A stretch of 64,000 nt of DNA, taken from the NCBI GenBank assembly GCA_026225945.1, contig JAMJFZ010001797.1, positions 3,247,501-3,311,500 of the forward strand. Direction: 5' to 3'. Shown in pieces: positions 1 through 11,745 of the stretch. A model generated the notes under the pieces. The model worked only from the letters and a program-made list of their open reading frames with translations. It did no database searches and was not told the origin of the DNA. The translations under genes were made by a program, and so were the position numbers. Origin of the DNA: Cricetomys ansorgei. Its lineage: Eukaryota; Chordata; Mammalia; Rodentia; Nesomyidae. Position 1 is the first letter of the stretch, and every line of letters starts with the position of its first letter.

Positions 1-399
1 GCAACTGATGGTATTTGAAGGGTGCAGGGAAGGTTCAGGGGTGGTCTGTTAGCCATGTGGAAAGACTAAGCTCAAGAGTGGTCATTTCTTTAAAATTATA
101 ATTCCTTTCTGGGTGTGTGGGTAGAATAATGAGACATTTACGTCCGCAGACCTGAATGTTTTCCGTGTCTCCCGAGGCAAATGATCATGAAGCCTAGGGG
201 TGTAATCTAATGCGTGACCATCAGAGAGAAGCAAGGGGTAGTGGTTTCAGGTGAACAAGTGACTGTGTTCCTTCACAAATGAGGCAAGGGCCACCCTAGT
301 TGGGTTAGGGCTGGTTAGCACAACACCCACCCATCCCTTCACCGTGTGCCCACAGCCTCAGGAAATACGCGGTCAGGCGTATTCTGGATGGGGAATATT

Positions 400-757
400 C
401 TAGCTGGCTTTCTGTTGCTGTAACAAACACCATGACCAAAAAAAGGGCTGATTTCATCTCATACTTCCGGTAGCAGGCTATTACTAAGGCAAATCGAAGC
501 AGAAGCTCAAGGCAAGAGCCTGGAGTGGGGACCACGGAGGAACACTGCTCACTAGTTTGCTTCCAGGCTCATGTCCTTGCTCTTATACAGCCAGGCTCTC
601 CTGCCTAGGGATGGCTCCACCCACAGTGGGCTGGGACCTCTTACATCAATTAGCAATCGTGAAGATGCCCCACAGACATGCCCACGTGTCAATCTGGTGG
701 AGAAACTCTTCAGGTTCCCTCTTCCTAGGTGATTCTAGTTTGTGTTAAGTTGAAAAT
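400..757 (-). repeat. Rodent interspersed repeat (about 400-bp family with AATAAA-type 3' end)
   Basis: The segment begins CTGGCTTTCTGTTGCTGTAA and ends near TTTGTGTTAAGTTG. It contains ACCATGACCA, GCTCTTATACAGCC and CACCCACAGTGGGCTGGG. This is the reverse complement of a very common rodent repeat whose sense strand carries GGGTTCTATAAGAA and TGAATAAACCCTTTCC. A second copy lies in the plus orientation at 26119-26523. I recognise the family pattern but not its library name with certainty; it could be an LTR or LINE-tail-like family. Confidence 0.8.
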
Positions 758-1434
758 AGAATCTGATCAGTACCGTGTCCTTGTCCATGCCTGCATGGCA
801 GGAGCAGAGAAACCTCTGCTAAAATCACAAATTTATTTAAACACAGACGCTTTTCTAAATTTTTAGTTTCTACTCTCTTATCAGTTTTGGACTTCAACCA
901 ACATCTTAATGCCGGGTGAGGAGCTTCATTAAGAGTGAGAACCTGACAGGGAGAGGGGGCAGGGATTGAGAGCAAGCAAGCAAGACTGGGTACATTGCCG
1001 TTAGAGGGATGCTAGAGGGAGTAGGTGGAGTGTCTCGGATCAATCCCCCAAGCAAAGGAAAATCCACTTTTTACAACCTTTCAGGTGTTGTGGGAATTCT
1101 CGTATCACATGATTTAGTTCCTGGAGGAGCCAGGTACCAGTCACAGAGATGTTGAGTCACTGCCTCTTGACTCTGTCCCAGAAAGAACTGGAGGGAGGTG
1201 TGGTCTGCCTCAGGCTATGATGTCAGGCCTAGAAGTGCAGGCCAGTGTTCTAACTGCGATAAAACTCAGTACAAGGCTTTATGCCTATTTCTGCTTAATT
1301 TCAAGCCATGGTCTTGGCCCAATTGTCCCACCTTGTTCAGATCTTTTCAGTATCCTGTGGCACAGGCAGTATTTTAACTACCCTTCATGTGTGGTTCCTC
1401 TCCCTAAGCCCCTTAATTCTATTTTAAAACACCT
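758..1434. other. Unannotated intronic stretch
   Basis: AT-rich to mixed sequence with no recognised repeat or exon. The open frames at 745-975 and 1217-1486 look like chance frames. Confidence 0.5.
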
Positions 1435-1548
1435 GTTTCGGTTGCACGAAGACAAGGACTTTCTCTGTCTTATTTATTGGATTTAGTACAGGTTCTATCA
1501 TGGAGTATAAACTCAATAGGTTTTCAATAAATGAAATAAATGAAAATA
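1435..1548 (+). repeat. L2 LINE 3' end
   Basis: The pattern ACAAGGACTTTCTCTGTCTT, then TAGTACAGGTTCTATCATGG, then CTCAATAGGTTTTCAATAAA followed by TGAATGA-like repeats matches the conserved L2 3' terminus (growth of the 'ctcaataaatatttgttgaatga' type). The copy is diverged, as expected for this ancient family. Confidence 0.6.
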
Positions 1549-1557
1549 TTAGGGAGA

Positions 1558-1690
1558 TCTGGGCATGGTCACAGTGGTGCATATCTTTAATCTCAGCACT
1601 CAGGAGGCAGAGACAGGAGGATCTCTGTGTGTTTCTAGGCTAGCCTTGGCTACATAGCTAATTCCAGGTTAGCTGAGATCCTGGAGAGGG
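1558..1690 (+). repeat. B1 SINE
   Basis: It reads GGGCATGGTCACAGTGGTGC, TTTAATCTCAGCACTCAGGA and GGCAGAGACAGGAGGATCTC, the 7SL-derived B1 body in sense orientation with the A and B box region. The 3' end is diverged (TTCCAGGTTAGCTGAGATCC). Confidence 0.85.
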
Positions 1691-2685
1691 TAGATTAGGA
1701 GGAACGGGAGCAGAGACGCAAGAAGAGGAGAGAGGAAGTTGGGGACAGTACAGATAAGAGCGAGAGAACACACGGTTTGCAGTCCAGGATGCTTGAGGTA
1801 TCAGTCACTCAACTTCAAAACTTTGCAAATCTTCACTTGCAAAATAGAACATCCACCTCACTGAACTGTTGTGAGTTGAAAGAGAGGCTGTATCAACAAA
1901 CATCTAGACAGAAGGCAGGGGGATTGGTTGACAGGTTGCCTAGGTGTCCAGTGTTCTACTACTGTGACTGACAGTGTGATGACACAAGGTGATACAGCTT
2001 TGAGTCCTGTCAGGATGAGGTGCTATCTGGCCCTCGGACGCCCAGCAGTGCCCCCTCTGTCCAAGTGAATCACTTCATCAGAAGGGAAGATTTGTTAGAG
2101 CCCTTGGACAGGTTAGGATGATTCACCGCCCCAGCTGTGGCTGTCATCAGAAAGCCATGCACGCTTGGTGCAGTTATAAAGGCTGAATAGCCACTAATTT
2201 GCAGACTGCTTGGTCTCTGTGTCATTTATTTTTGTGCTTTGAGAGAGGAAGTGCACAAGACATTATTACGTCAGCCTCGCATAAGAGGCCGGTGGACTCT
2301 CGTAAGTGGATGCACATGTCGCATTTCCAGACACTTCTCTGCTTACTAAGAGCATATCTGTGCAACTGGCTGCTTGTGCAAAGTACAGACATCATACATG
2401 GGGGTGTTCCTGCCTCTGATGGTAAGTTATAATGAAGTACATTTTTTTATGTTATATGGGAATTTGGAAAAGCCCACTCTCTGAGCCTCGGACTTAGCAC
2501 CCTGCTTAGCTTCTCAGTAACAGTGCTGCTTAAACACAGCACTCAACCCCGAACACATTTTCAAAAAACAAATATCAACAAACGAACAAAATCAATAAAA
2601 CCCCTTTCCTTTCAAAGCAAATGAGCTTAAAGATTCATATTTTCTCAGACTTTTGATAGAAAAAATTTTCAAAAAATCGGAAGGA
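1691..2685. other. Unannotated intronic stretch
   Basis: A purine-rich end follows the B1 (1690-1750), and A-rich sequence lies near 2560-2600. Nothing else is recognised. Confidence 0.5.
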
Positions 2686-2855
2686 GCCCGGTCAGTGAAG
2701 TGGCTCAGCGGGCTCAGGTGCAGGCCTGCCAACCCTCAGGACTTGAGTTTGATTCCTGGACCCTACGGGGAAAGAAGAGAATATAGATGCCTACGAGTTG
2801 TCCTTTGACCTCCGTATGCAGCTAGCGAATCCCTACAGAAGGTAAATAAGTAAAC
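2686..2855 (+). repeat. B3 (B2-family) SINE
   Basis: A tRNA-derived head (GTGGCTCAGCGGGCTCAGGT, then GAGTTTGATTCCTGGACCC) is followed by the B3 signature AGTTGTCCTTTGACCTCCG and an AAATAAGTAAA tail. Confidence 0.8.
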
Positions 2856-5513
2856 GTCCATTTATTTTAATTTTTAAATACTTAAAAAAAATCAAAATAA
2901 GGAGCTTTGGCTAGAGACACATTAAATATGATGTTTGTGTCTTTCAATATTTTCTGCATCATTAATGGCCCCCGGTGCTGGCAAAGGAAGCCCCGCCACC
3001 TTCTAATCCAATTTCTTCTGCTTATGTACTATGTTTATCCAAGATTTGAGTAGTTTTGATGTCTCCGGAAGCTGCCCCCCCCTTTGGAATTGTCTTTAAT
3101 CCCACATGCCTATGGCTACACCCTTAGAGACCAGGAGGCTTCGGGAACTGGGTGAGGTTAGCTGAGATGTCCCCAGGGCCTCAAGAGGCTGCCATGGAAG
3201 CCAAGATAACAGAACGCTAGACATTCCATCCAGAACTCAAACAGCTGCACGCCTGTCATCGGTCACTTGTTTTTAACCACATGGAGCGAGGGCTTGGTGG
3301 CCGAATTTAGATCCTTCCCTTCAACACAGTTCTAAGTGACTTTATAAACCCCAACTGCCAAGCTCTCTACCCACCAGGCTTCCAGCACAATGCTGAAGTG
3401 CCAGGGTGGGGTGGGGTGGGGTGGGGTGGGGGGGTGGACCACTGTCAGTACCGGTGGCTTTATTTTAGCAGGTGCGTGTTTGACTTGAATTACAGAAAGT
3501 TAAAACCAGCTCACAATCAACCACAGACCAAATTAGGAGAACGCTGTTTGGATATTTTCCTGAATTTTCCAGCATGAAATCATTTCTTGGGATTTGCATC
3601 TGAAAGTACATTTTTCAATAAAACTGGAGCCCCCAAAGGTCACACAACTTTTATGGGCCTAGTGGTGCCATGGGCAGGATGACGGAGCTGTGAAGGACAG
3701 AAATGTGTTTCCTTTGCCCCGGAGAGTTGTCTGATCGAAAAGAAGGGAGTAAGCTCCCAGCCAGGGAAGTGTCCCTAAGCAAGGGACCTGGCAGCCAGCA
3801 CATTCTGACCCAGCTCGTTCATACTGTTTAATCAGCTGGGGACACGGAGAAACATCAGAGTCAAGCAAGTCTTCCACGACCTCAGACCTCAGTCAGCATC
3901 CTATGTTATACCTAAGGTCTGGAAAGAACTTCCCTTCACACCTGGACAGCTCTGCACCTTTTCCTGCTCGTGCTCCCTCAAGTCCTCACCAATGTCTTTG
4001 GGGGGTCTTCCAGCAGTGTCTAAGGACCAACCTTCCGGAAATCCCTCTTTGTCTTGGTGCTCTCTTGCTCTGTCGGTCACGGCTTGGCGCCGTTAGACTC
4101 CCTATTATTACCCCACTATCTTCGTGCAATAGGAATAGATCTTAATATAGATATTTTTTTTTTAATTATTAACCAAATGAACAGTCAGACATGCTGGGGA
4201 AGAAATGATGTCGAGAGTTTCTCATCCAAGGGAAATGCAAATATCCCAAAGATCCTCAGGCAGGTGTTAAGATGTTAAGATGCTGAACATGTATCTGTAA
4301 CATCATGATGACGCTTGGCTCTACTGCAGGGCTGATGGGCAAGAGAAACCTTGGGAACGGTTGGGCCGAGGCTACTCAAGATGGTGGGGGCTGCCTGCTT
4401 GGCCAGCTCTGTTGCTAGTTTTAAAACCTCTGTACTTATCAAGGTCCCTGATCTCACTGGGACCCTCCAACACCCAGGGCCAATCTTGCTGTTTTATGCC
4501 AGATATTCCTTTGATTTGTAGGGCCATTACCAAAACCGGAATCAAGTCTCCGAACAGAGTCAGCTTGAAGACAATGTGTGGACTAGAGACTGAATGGGAA
4601 AAATGCAAGCGTTTCCTCTCAAGTTCACTGAGCAGTGAACCCAAAGTAAATGAGTATTTTCAACAGGACCGCCAGAGTCCCTGCGGGGGAAGGCCCACTA
4701 CCTTTGTGAGTGCTGCCCACAGTTGCCAATCTGTAAAATATATTAGCGCTATGCTGGAAAGCAGACACTACTGAGTATTTCTACCACACGTGGGATGACC
4801 AACCAGCCATTCTAGTTTCCCTGGGGCCGTCAGCTTTTCAGCACTTAAAGTGTACGCGTTTCCCAGGAAACCCTCAGATAGGATGGGCCAGTTGTTTCCT
4901 GGCGGGTGGGGTGCTAGGCTTGAGAGGCTGTGGACAGTAAGGCTGACTGAGATTATCAGCACGACGCAGGGTCGTTGTCAGCTTCCAGCAAAGGTAAATC
5001 CCGACGTGAGAAGAGGAAGTCAACAGAGAATGCGGACGTGAGACACACTGAGGTCAGCCCCATTTTACTGTCCCCGGATGCGTCTTTTAGATTGTTTTTC
5101 GGTCTCTCAGTCCTCTCACAGGTGTCACTCATGTGTTGTGAGAACACACCCGCGTTAGAAACCTCACGCGGACGTGTAAACCGCTGTGGGTATCATGCAC
5201 AGAGAGATCCAAGCACACACTCCGTTGCTGGCGTACGGTAAGGGACGGAGACCTTCTCAAATTGACAACACGGATTTCTATCATTATACACTAAGGGTGA
5301 GCATTTTAAAACATTTTAGAAACTTTTTCAAGCATCTCAGTTTATAAAATGAACCACCCAGAACGTGGGTCAGACACCTTCCTCCAGAGCCTGTGGGCCT
5401 GCCTGGACCAGGCATGCCCCTGCGCACTGTCCTAGGCCTACATAAGAAGGTGACTGGAGAAGAGGCCTGGTTGGCAATCTGTTTCTCAGACATGACTCTT
5501 CTTTCTTTTCCAA
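2856..5513. other. Unannotated intronic stretch
   Basis: Apart from the G-rich run at 3404, no repeat was recognised. Overlapping frames on both strands at 4361-4774 and 4372-4644 show no family signature or splice context. Confidence 0.5.
3404..3437 (+). repeat. (GGGGT)n microsatellite, G4-prone
   Basis: About six GGGGT units are followed by a seven-G run. Four or more G4 tracts with one-base loops would be predicted to form a quadruplex on the plus strand, the non-template strand for the minus-sense Stard13 gene's complement. Confidence 0.9.
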
Positions 5514-5553
5514 AGCCCATGTACACCAAAACACAGAGACAGAGAGACGGCGG

Positions 5554-5592
<39 letters not shown>

Positions 5593-5720
5593 CCCATGTA
5601 CACCAAAACACAGAGACAGAGAGACGGCGGGGACACACACACACACACACACACACAGCCCATGTACACCAAAACACAGAGACAGAGAGATGATAGACAC
5701 ACACACACACACACAAACAC
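5514..5720. repeat. Compound CA minisatellite, three units
   Basis: The 43-base motif AGCCCATGTACACCAAAACA..GAGAGACGGCGGGG occurs at 5514, 5591 and 5657, each time followed by a (CA)n run. The spacing is 77 then 66 bases. Differences between copies are mainly in CA length. Open frames here on both strands (5284-5803) are artefacts of the repeat. Confidence 0.9.
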
Positions 5721-8700
5721 GGGGCAGGGATGGGATTAGATTGAACGGGAGGAGTACTCCAGGATGGCTGTACAGACAAGTGTTGTGTACAAAGACCTCC
5801 TAATTTTCAGTGCCTAGCAAATACAAAAACACCCTCTGGGCTTCTTTCCACTGACCTAAAGTCTTAAGTGGGCTTTCTGCGTACATTACGCTTAGACTGA
5901 CATTTGAAACTATGATCTACTGATTGTCCAAGACGCTTCACCATCAGCAAAGGTCAGTTTTTATACCAAGTACAAGTGAAAACAGAAACACATAAGCGTT
6001 CCACTGCCATCCTCTGACTGATTAGTTTTCATCCGTGTTACCTCAGGCAGCCCAGACATTAATAAAGAAGCTGAGGATTCGTGCTCAAGGTGAATTTTTA
6101 ACTTGGTTTGATGGCGTCTCAAAGCTCTGAACATGTTTAGGGCGTGCCATTAGACCTGAGTCGTGAGCACACTGCCGTGCGGATCTCCACAGGCATGAGA
6201 TCCCAAACGTTTCACCTTCTCCAAAACGCACATCTTTGCTGCCGCTTGCTCAGCTTTCTCAAGAAGGCTCCGGTTGCCCAGGCGACTCCCAGAATTCTCC
6301 CCCAGCTCTAAATTCAGTGCTGTTGACATTGCGTTAGCCTCGGCACCTCCCGTCTTTCACACCTTTGCTGGGCACCCGGGCGCTGACCTCCGCACCGGGC
6401 GCGTGACTTCTCAGGTCCCTTTGGACACCCTGACGCGCACTTAAGCATTGAACAATTGTCAAACTTATTTTCCCAAGTCCGCAAGCAGAGGACTTTCTCT
6501 CCTTTCACGGGATTCAGGCGCTTCTCACCCTTACTATAACTAACTATAACTTCTATGGCTATAACTTAGAACCTCTTCGGATTTTTAACAACGGTGCCTA
6601 CATTTATGAGACCGTCGAAACGACTGAAAACCCTTCCCCAGTAAAATTAGATGAGTCCTTCAATGAATGTGATGGGACAGCCTAGAACAATAAGCCTGCT
6701 GTGGCCGTCGTGGGGACCGAGGAAGACGCCAACAGAGTGTTAACTGGGCATGTATCAGTCCTTTGAATTGGAACTCAACACAGAACTCTGCACACTTAAA
6801 CCACAATGTCTGCGATTCCATCCTGATACTGATCCCAAATTTATTTTGAGTTAAAAAACATAGTGGTCCTTAAAGACTGACTATGGATATAAAGCTAAGA
6901 ACACACAAGTTGATTAACAAGAAGATGGGAAAAACAAATAAAACTTTTAAGTAGGAAAAGGTTTCCAGAAATAAAGTAAATCTATTCAATCATTAAACTT
7001 ATCGGAAGCAACAATGACTATGTAAGTGGAGATCTCAAAGGAAGGTAATATGAAATTTGGGACTGGAAGAGATTTATACGGTCTGACCGATGGACAAATA
7101 CTTGAGAATCATCCATGTAAAATTAGAAAATGGAAGTCACGAGTTAAATTTTGGGGAACATCAGGATGAGGGAAATAAGTAAAATAGTCAATGGAAGCAG
7201 AGAAATAAGGCACCAATGAGGTCGGAGCCTGGAGACAAGTGGGTGGGGACCAGTGACTTCAGTCGCCTTCTGCTCATTCAGTATAGCACGTACTGGATAC
7301 CCAGTGCTATACTACCTGTGGAGAAGTAGCTGTATTCACATCCACAATTATAACCACTCACCCATCCAGCTATCCGTCTGTCTATCATATCCACCTGTCC
7401 ATCCATCTATCTGTCTGTGGAAGGACAGGGAGAAGTGACAGATTCCACAGTATCTGCCTTGGAACTCAAAATTCATTTGAAATGAACAAGCCCAAGAGCA
7501 GCTTAGGAAAGCACCAGGCTGGTTTGAACTGATGTATAGCATCCTTAAAAGTGATCTGTAGTCAATTTACAGAAATACGATTTGTGACCCGTGAAGAAGA
7601 TTTTACTCTTTCCTTTGAAGACTTGTGGTTATTAGCACGGTAATGAGAGTCATCGATTACGGAGGAGGAGGTTGGTTTCAGTAGCAGATTTTCCGGCCCT
7701 TTCAAATTTCACAAGAGAGGGCAACCGAAACAGTAACGGGGCCAAGCTGCAGTTTGAACGTCTTGGGGAATTTGCATTTTGCAAGAAAAGATCATTGCTG
7801 TAAATGTATTTTCTGCTTTGAAGCAGCTGAGACACATCAGTGGAGATGGTTGTGACTCATAACAACTGGCAGGCTGGAAGCCTATGTTGGCAAGAGCCCT
7901 TTGGCTATTAGAGATAATTAAAACTCACTATCCTCTCCCAGCTGCTTCATTTAGACATTTTGTTTCACAGGAATGTGATAAGTTTCTGATTCGAAGTGGA
8001 CAGCTCCCCTTCATAGTTTCTTGAGTTAAGCAAGTGCAAATGTCCTTCCGGTAAAAAATTCCTCAAGGTGTCTTCCTCAGACTTTGTGTCAATGGTTTTG
8101 GGGGTCAAGGACTCATCCTTTATCTTGTGTAGTTAAGGCAAGCAAGAGAGCACCCATGCCACGGGAGGAAACGCTGCTATAACCATTTCCCTAAAATACC
8201 AGACGTGCCACAAGGCGGCCGCTCTGGCTTCGCAACTGAAGAAGGAAAGAGAACGAGCTTTAACTGGATTTTGACCACGCTTGGAAAATTATTGAATGGC
8301 TGTAAAGACCAACTTAACAGGAACATATTATTACAAGAAATGCGCTGCTCTACTGTTCCAGTGATTAGTGCGTGTACAAAGCACAGAGCCCGAGGCCAAG
8401 ATGAAGGTGGCAAAGGAAGGCCTTCAGCACTCACCGTTTCTCTTCTTTCTGCCTTGGAAGGCGTCAAGGTAGCGCCAAACCATTTTAGGCCATTTCTAAA
8501 TTGCAGAATATTTTGCAAACTGATCTTGAGATTTTTAGTTAAAAACTCCCAAGTCTTCATGTTTCATTTTTGTTTGTTTGCATAAGGACAAGACGGAGCC
8601 ACACCCACCATTCTCCAGCAAGGCTGATGGAGAAATGGCTCCAGCCATTGTTTTGTGACTTACACATATGGCTACTACAACATCTCAGTGTCCTGTGCGA

Positions 8701-8984
8701 TCTTCTGCCCCCCAAACAATGAAACAAGGCCTCACCCAGTCCTTTCTGCGTAAGAGCTCTCGCTTACAAAGTCTTCCTGTTTCTGCGTATCATCCAACCC
8801 TCTTCTAACTCCGCGCAGAGACTCCCTTTAGATGTTGGCTACCACTACCACTTATCCTAGAAGCCTCTGCTAAGTTCCTGGTGGGGCTCTGGGCGCCCAC
8901 TGCATCACGCACTGACAGGCACGCCCAGAGTCTACTCCGTGACGTCATATCTCTACACCACTCTCTCCTTACTGTCCTATTAGA
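5721..8984. other. Unannotated intronic stretch
   Basis: Mixed sequence, A-rich at 6840-7180 and relatively CpG-containing at 6340-6400. Opposed frames at 8177-8560 and 8205-8585 overlap the same DNA and match nothing known to me. Confidence 0.5.
7357..7420. repeat. (TCCA/ATCT)n imperfect tetranucleotide repeat
   Basis: The run alternates CCATCCA, TATCCGTCTGTCTATC and CATCCATCTATCTGTCTG. Confidence 0.75.
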
Positions 8985-9078
8985 GGACACCTTGCTGACA
9001 GGGGGCCATGTTTGTCTTGCCCTGTTTATAACAGGTGTGGAATAAAACACTGATTGGATAAACGAAGGAATGAATAAC
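8985..9078 (+). repeat. Possible L2 3' end
   Basis: GTGTGGAATAAAACACTGAT followed by TGGATAAACGAAGGAATGAA resembles the ATG AATGAA-type terminus of L2. It is short and diverged, so the call is weak. Confidence 0.35.
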
Positions 9079-9155
9079 ACATGGTCCTTGGAGAAGCAAA
9101 TCTGACGGTTTATAAGGTCCCCGTTTTCATAGGGATTGACAATAATATTCTGAGA

Positions 9156-9325
9156 GTTTTTTGTTTTGTTTTTTTTTTTTTTTCAGATAGAGTCTCACTA
9201 ATATGTAGCTCTGGCTATCATGGAATTTGCTACGTAGACCAGGCTGCCCTCAAACTCACAGAGATTCACCTGCCTCTGTCTCCTAAGTGCTGGGATTAGA
9301 GGTGTGTGCCACCACACCAGTCCAG
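9156..9325 (-). repeat. B1 SINE with 8-bp target duplication
   Basis: A poly-T head (the A tail on the minus strand) is followed by GTCTCACTA, GTAGACCAGGCTGCCCTCAA, ACCTGCCTCTGTCTCCTAAG and TGCTGGGATTAGAGGTGTGT. The direct repeat TTCTGAGA flanks it at 9148-9155 and 9326-9333. Confidence 0.9.
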
Positions 9326-9759
9326 TTCTGAGATTGTGATAGGGATGTCTCTTCTGTCGGCACTGCTATTCTCCTTCACACCCACATAGCGGTCATACAA
9401 GAAGAGTGTGAAAGGAGGTCTCAGTGTATTCTTATAAACGTCTCAAGAGTCAAGGGCCCATGACCGCTGTTTATGATTGATCAGGCTTGCTCTCAGCCAC
9501 AAGGGATGTCATGTGCGAATCCTGCTCTTTGGGTGGAATGTCATCCCTGGGGGCTGTAGGCATGAAAAGGCTTGGTCCTCTGCTTGCGTTAATGGGAGAC
9601 GATGAACCTTTAAGAATTGGGATGGGTGTGTGCCAAGGGGTACATGGGGGGGATGGAAAAAATGAAAGGAAGGATGAAGGAAAAAAGGGAAGGGAGAAAA
9701 TTAATTAATTTTAATTAAAAATATATGTAAAGAAGTGGGAGCTCCTCAGAGGCCTTTGG

Positions 9760-9888
9760 GTCGCTGGAGGTGTGCCGTCACGGGATGTTAGGTCGCTGGA
9801 GGTGTGCTGTCATGGGGACGTTAGCTGGAGGTGTGCCATCACCGTGGGACGTTAGCTGGAGGTGTGCCGTCATGGACATTAGATTGCT
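9760..9888. repeat. Short minisatellite, about 4 units of 28-35 bp
   Basis: The motif GCTGGAGGTGTGCCGTCA followed by a GGGACGTTAG-like end is repeated four times with small length changes. It contains small open frames on the plus strand that reflect the repeat. Confidence 0.8.
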
Positions 9889-10774
9889 GGCCTCCTCTGG
9901 TCTCATCACATATCCAGAAGAGGATTTACTGTCACGCGTTTCCACCAGGATATCACTGCCCACCACCCAACAGCCCAGCAGAGGCTTTCAACAGCTGGTC
10001 TAACCTATGGACCAGGACCACTGAGGCTGAAAGCTAACGTAAGTCTTCACTTTGTAAGCTGATCACAGTGATGGAAAGCTGATTAACACACCACCTCTGC
10101 TCGAGTTCAAAAGTCATCACCAACGTGGATGAAAACAAATTAAACACTTGGTTTACATCTACTTGTGTGGGCTTTTCCTGGGCTATGAAAACATCCTGGA
10201 TTCCCTCGTCTTCCAAGTCCACTTTCTCTTGCAGTTTCTCACAAATTCATCAGCTCCTCGGTCGACGGTAAATGCCACTCTGCTTCACTGGTATAGCTTC
10301 TACTTGGCTGAAGAGCCTCTAGTGACTCCTTGGAGTCAGAAGGAAAACCCAGAGTTTTGACGTTTGGTTTTAAGAAGCAGGTCTCTGTGGGCTGTAATGC
10401 TTCCGAGTCTTGTTCCATTTTATCTTTAAGAAGAGTTTCAACCACGTGTTTGTGTACACACCAGTATGTGACACGTACCAAAGAAAATGCTTAGGAAAAT
10501 ATTATTACGCCGTGTCTCAAGACGTGGATCGGGCCTTATGCGTATCCTCTTGACAATCCTTTGGTGAATTATTATTATTCTAATTTCTATGAGATCTACA
10601 GCACAGAACCTGGAGTTAAGAGCTAGGCATGGTGGAGCCATAATTCCTCCTCAGCCAGTGTCCTCAAGCCTCCCACTCAGTGCAAGCAGATGACTTAAAT
10701 AAATGGGTAAATGTGCATGGATTCAAAGCATCTCATATATAATAGCCTCTCGTCTACGTATTCACAATGGAAGA

Positions 10775-10970
10775 CAGGAAAGGTGCTGCGGTGGTCCCAA
10801 TGAGAGACATCCTCCAAAGGCGTGGGTATTTGGACACTTGGCCCCAAGCTCATGGTCCTGTTTAGGGAGGTTATGGGACCTTTAAGAGGTGTAGCCTTGT
10901 TGGGGCAAGCATAGCACTAGGGTGGTCTTTGAGGGTTTATTGACCCTTAAATTTATTTAGACCCTCTTCT

Positions 10971-11008
<38 letters not shown>

Positions 11009-11162
11009 CCCCTCACCCTCTCTTTCTCTGCCAACCTGTTGCCAGGCCTCCCCCGCCATTATGGACCCTCCCTTTGGAACAGTAAGCCAAAGAAACTCTT
11101 TCTTCTGTAATTGTTTTTGGTCATGGTATATTTTGGTCACAGGAACAGAAACATAGCTGATG
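10775..11162 (+). repeat. Rodent MaLR-like LTR
   Basis: It holds GGTGCTGCGGTGGTCCCAAT, CAAAGGCGTGGGTATTTGGA, TTAAGAGGTGTAGCCTTGTT, GCCATTATGGACC, and ends GGAACAGTAAGCCAAAGAAA and TTGGTCATGGTATATTTTGG. This is the familiar rodent LTR whose 3' end resembles THE1/MST (AACTGTAAGCCAAATAAACT type). A (CT)n run (10973-11006) lies inside. Confidence 0.75.
10973..11006. repeat. (CT)n microsatellite
   Basis: About 15 CT units followed by a C-run lie inside the MaLR-like LTR, replacing the CT-rich stretch usual at this point of the family. Confidence 0.9.
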
Positions 11163-11557
11163 CGGGTGTGCAAAGGTGGGCTTCCAGCGGTGGGCTTCCA
11201 GCGGTGGGCTCGCTACAGCTCGCAGTGAGCAGCCGTCCCCAGGGCTGTTGGACAGTCAGAGCAGGTCCTCTGGAGTTGTACTTTACCGCCCTCCATAGTT
11301 TTTGAGGGCCGTGTCAAATCAGAGGCCCTGAGAATGGAAACCTCTACTTTTCATCTGTTATTGTGAACAAAGGTTGAGCTGTGACTTCCATGTGTGGCAG
11401 ACACCCGCCTGGATCCCAGCCTAGAAAGTGTCCGAAGTTCAGCACTCGCAAAGTCCTCTGAACCAGCAATGCTCAATCGATTTGCTCAGGTTCTTTCATG
11501 TGCACAGTTTACACAACAACTCATGTGTGAATTCTGGGTCATTTTAAAACGATGTGT

Positions 11558-11745
11558 GTGGGCCAGATGGCTCACTGGGTACGCTGGGTGATGGCACTTG
11601 CTGCAAAACCTGGCAGTCTGAGTTCGATCCCCAGAACCCATACAGTGGAAAGGAGAGAACCAAGAACCTCAAGGTCCCCTAACCTGTTTGACACGGCATG
11701 CGTGCCCACACACAGACATCACATGCACACAACTTTTTAAATGTA
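11558..11745 (+). repeat. B3 (B2-family) SINE
   Basis: GGCCAGATGGCTCACTGGGT, GGCACTTGCTGCAAAACCTG and GAGTTCGATCCCCAGAACCC are followed by a GTGGAAAGGAGAGAACCAAG segment and a CACA-rich 3' end, all typical of B3. Confidence 0.85.

Noticed and set aside
4361..4774. 137-codon plus-strand frame
   Set aside because: An opposed 90-codon frame covers it, and no family motif or splice signal was recognised.
5284..5803. Open frames of 97-142 codons on both strands
   Set aside because: They are products of CA tracts and their flanks.
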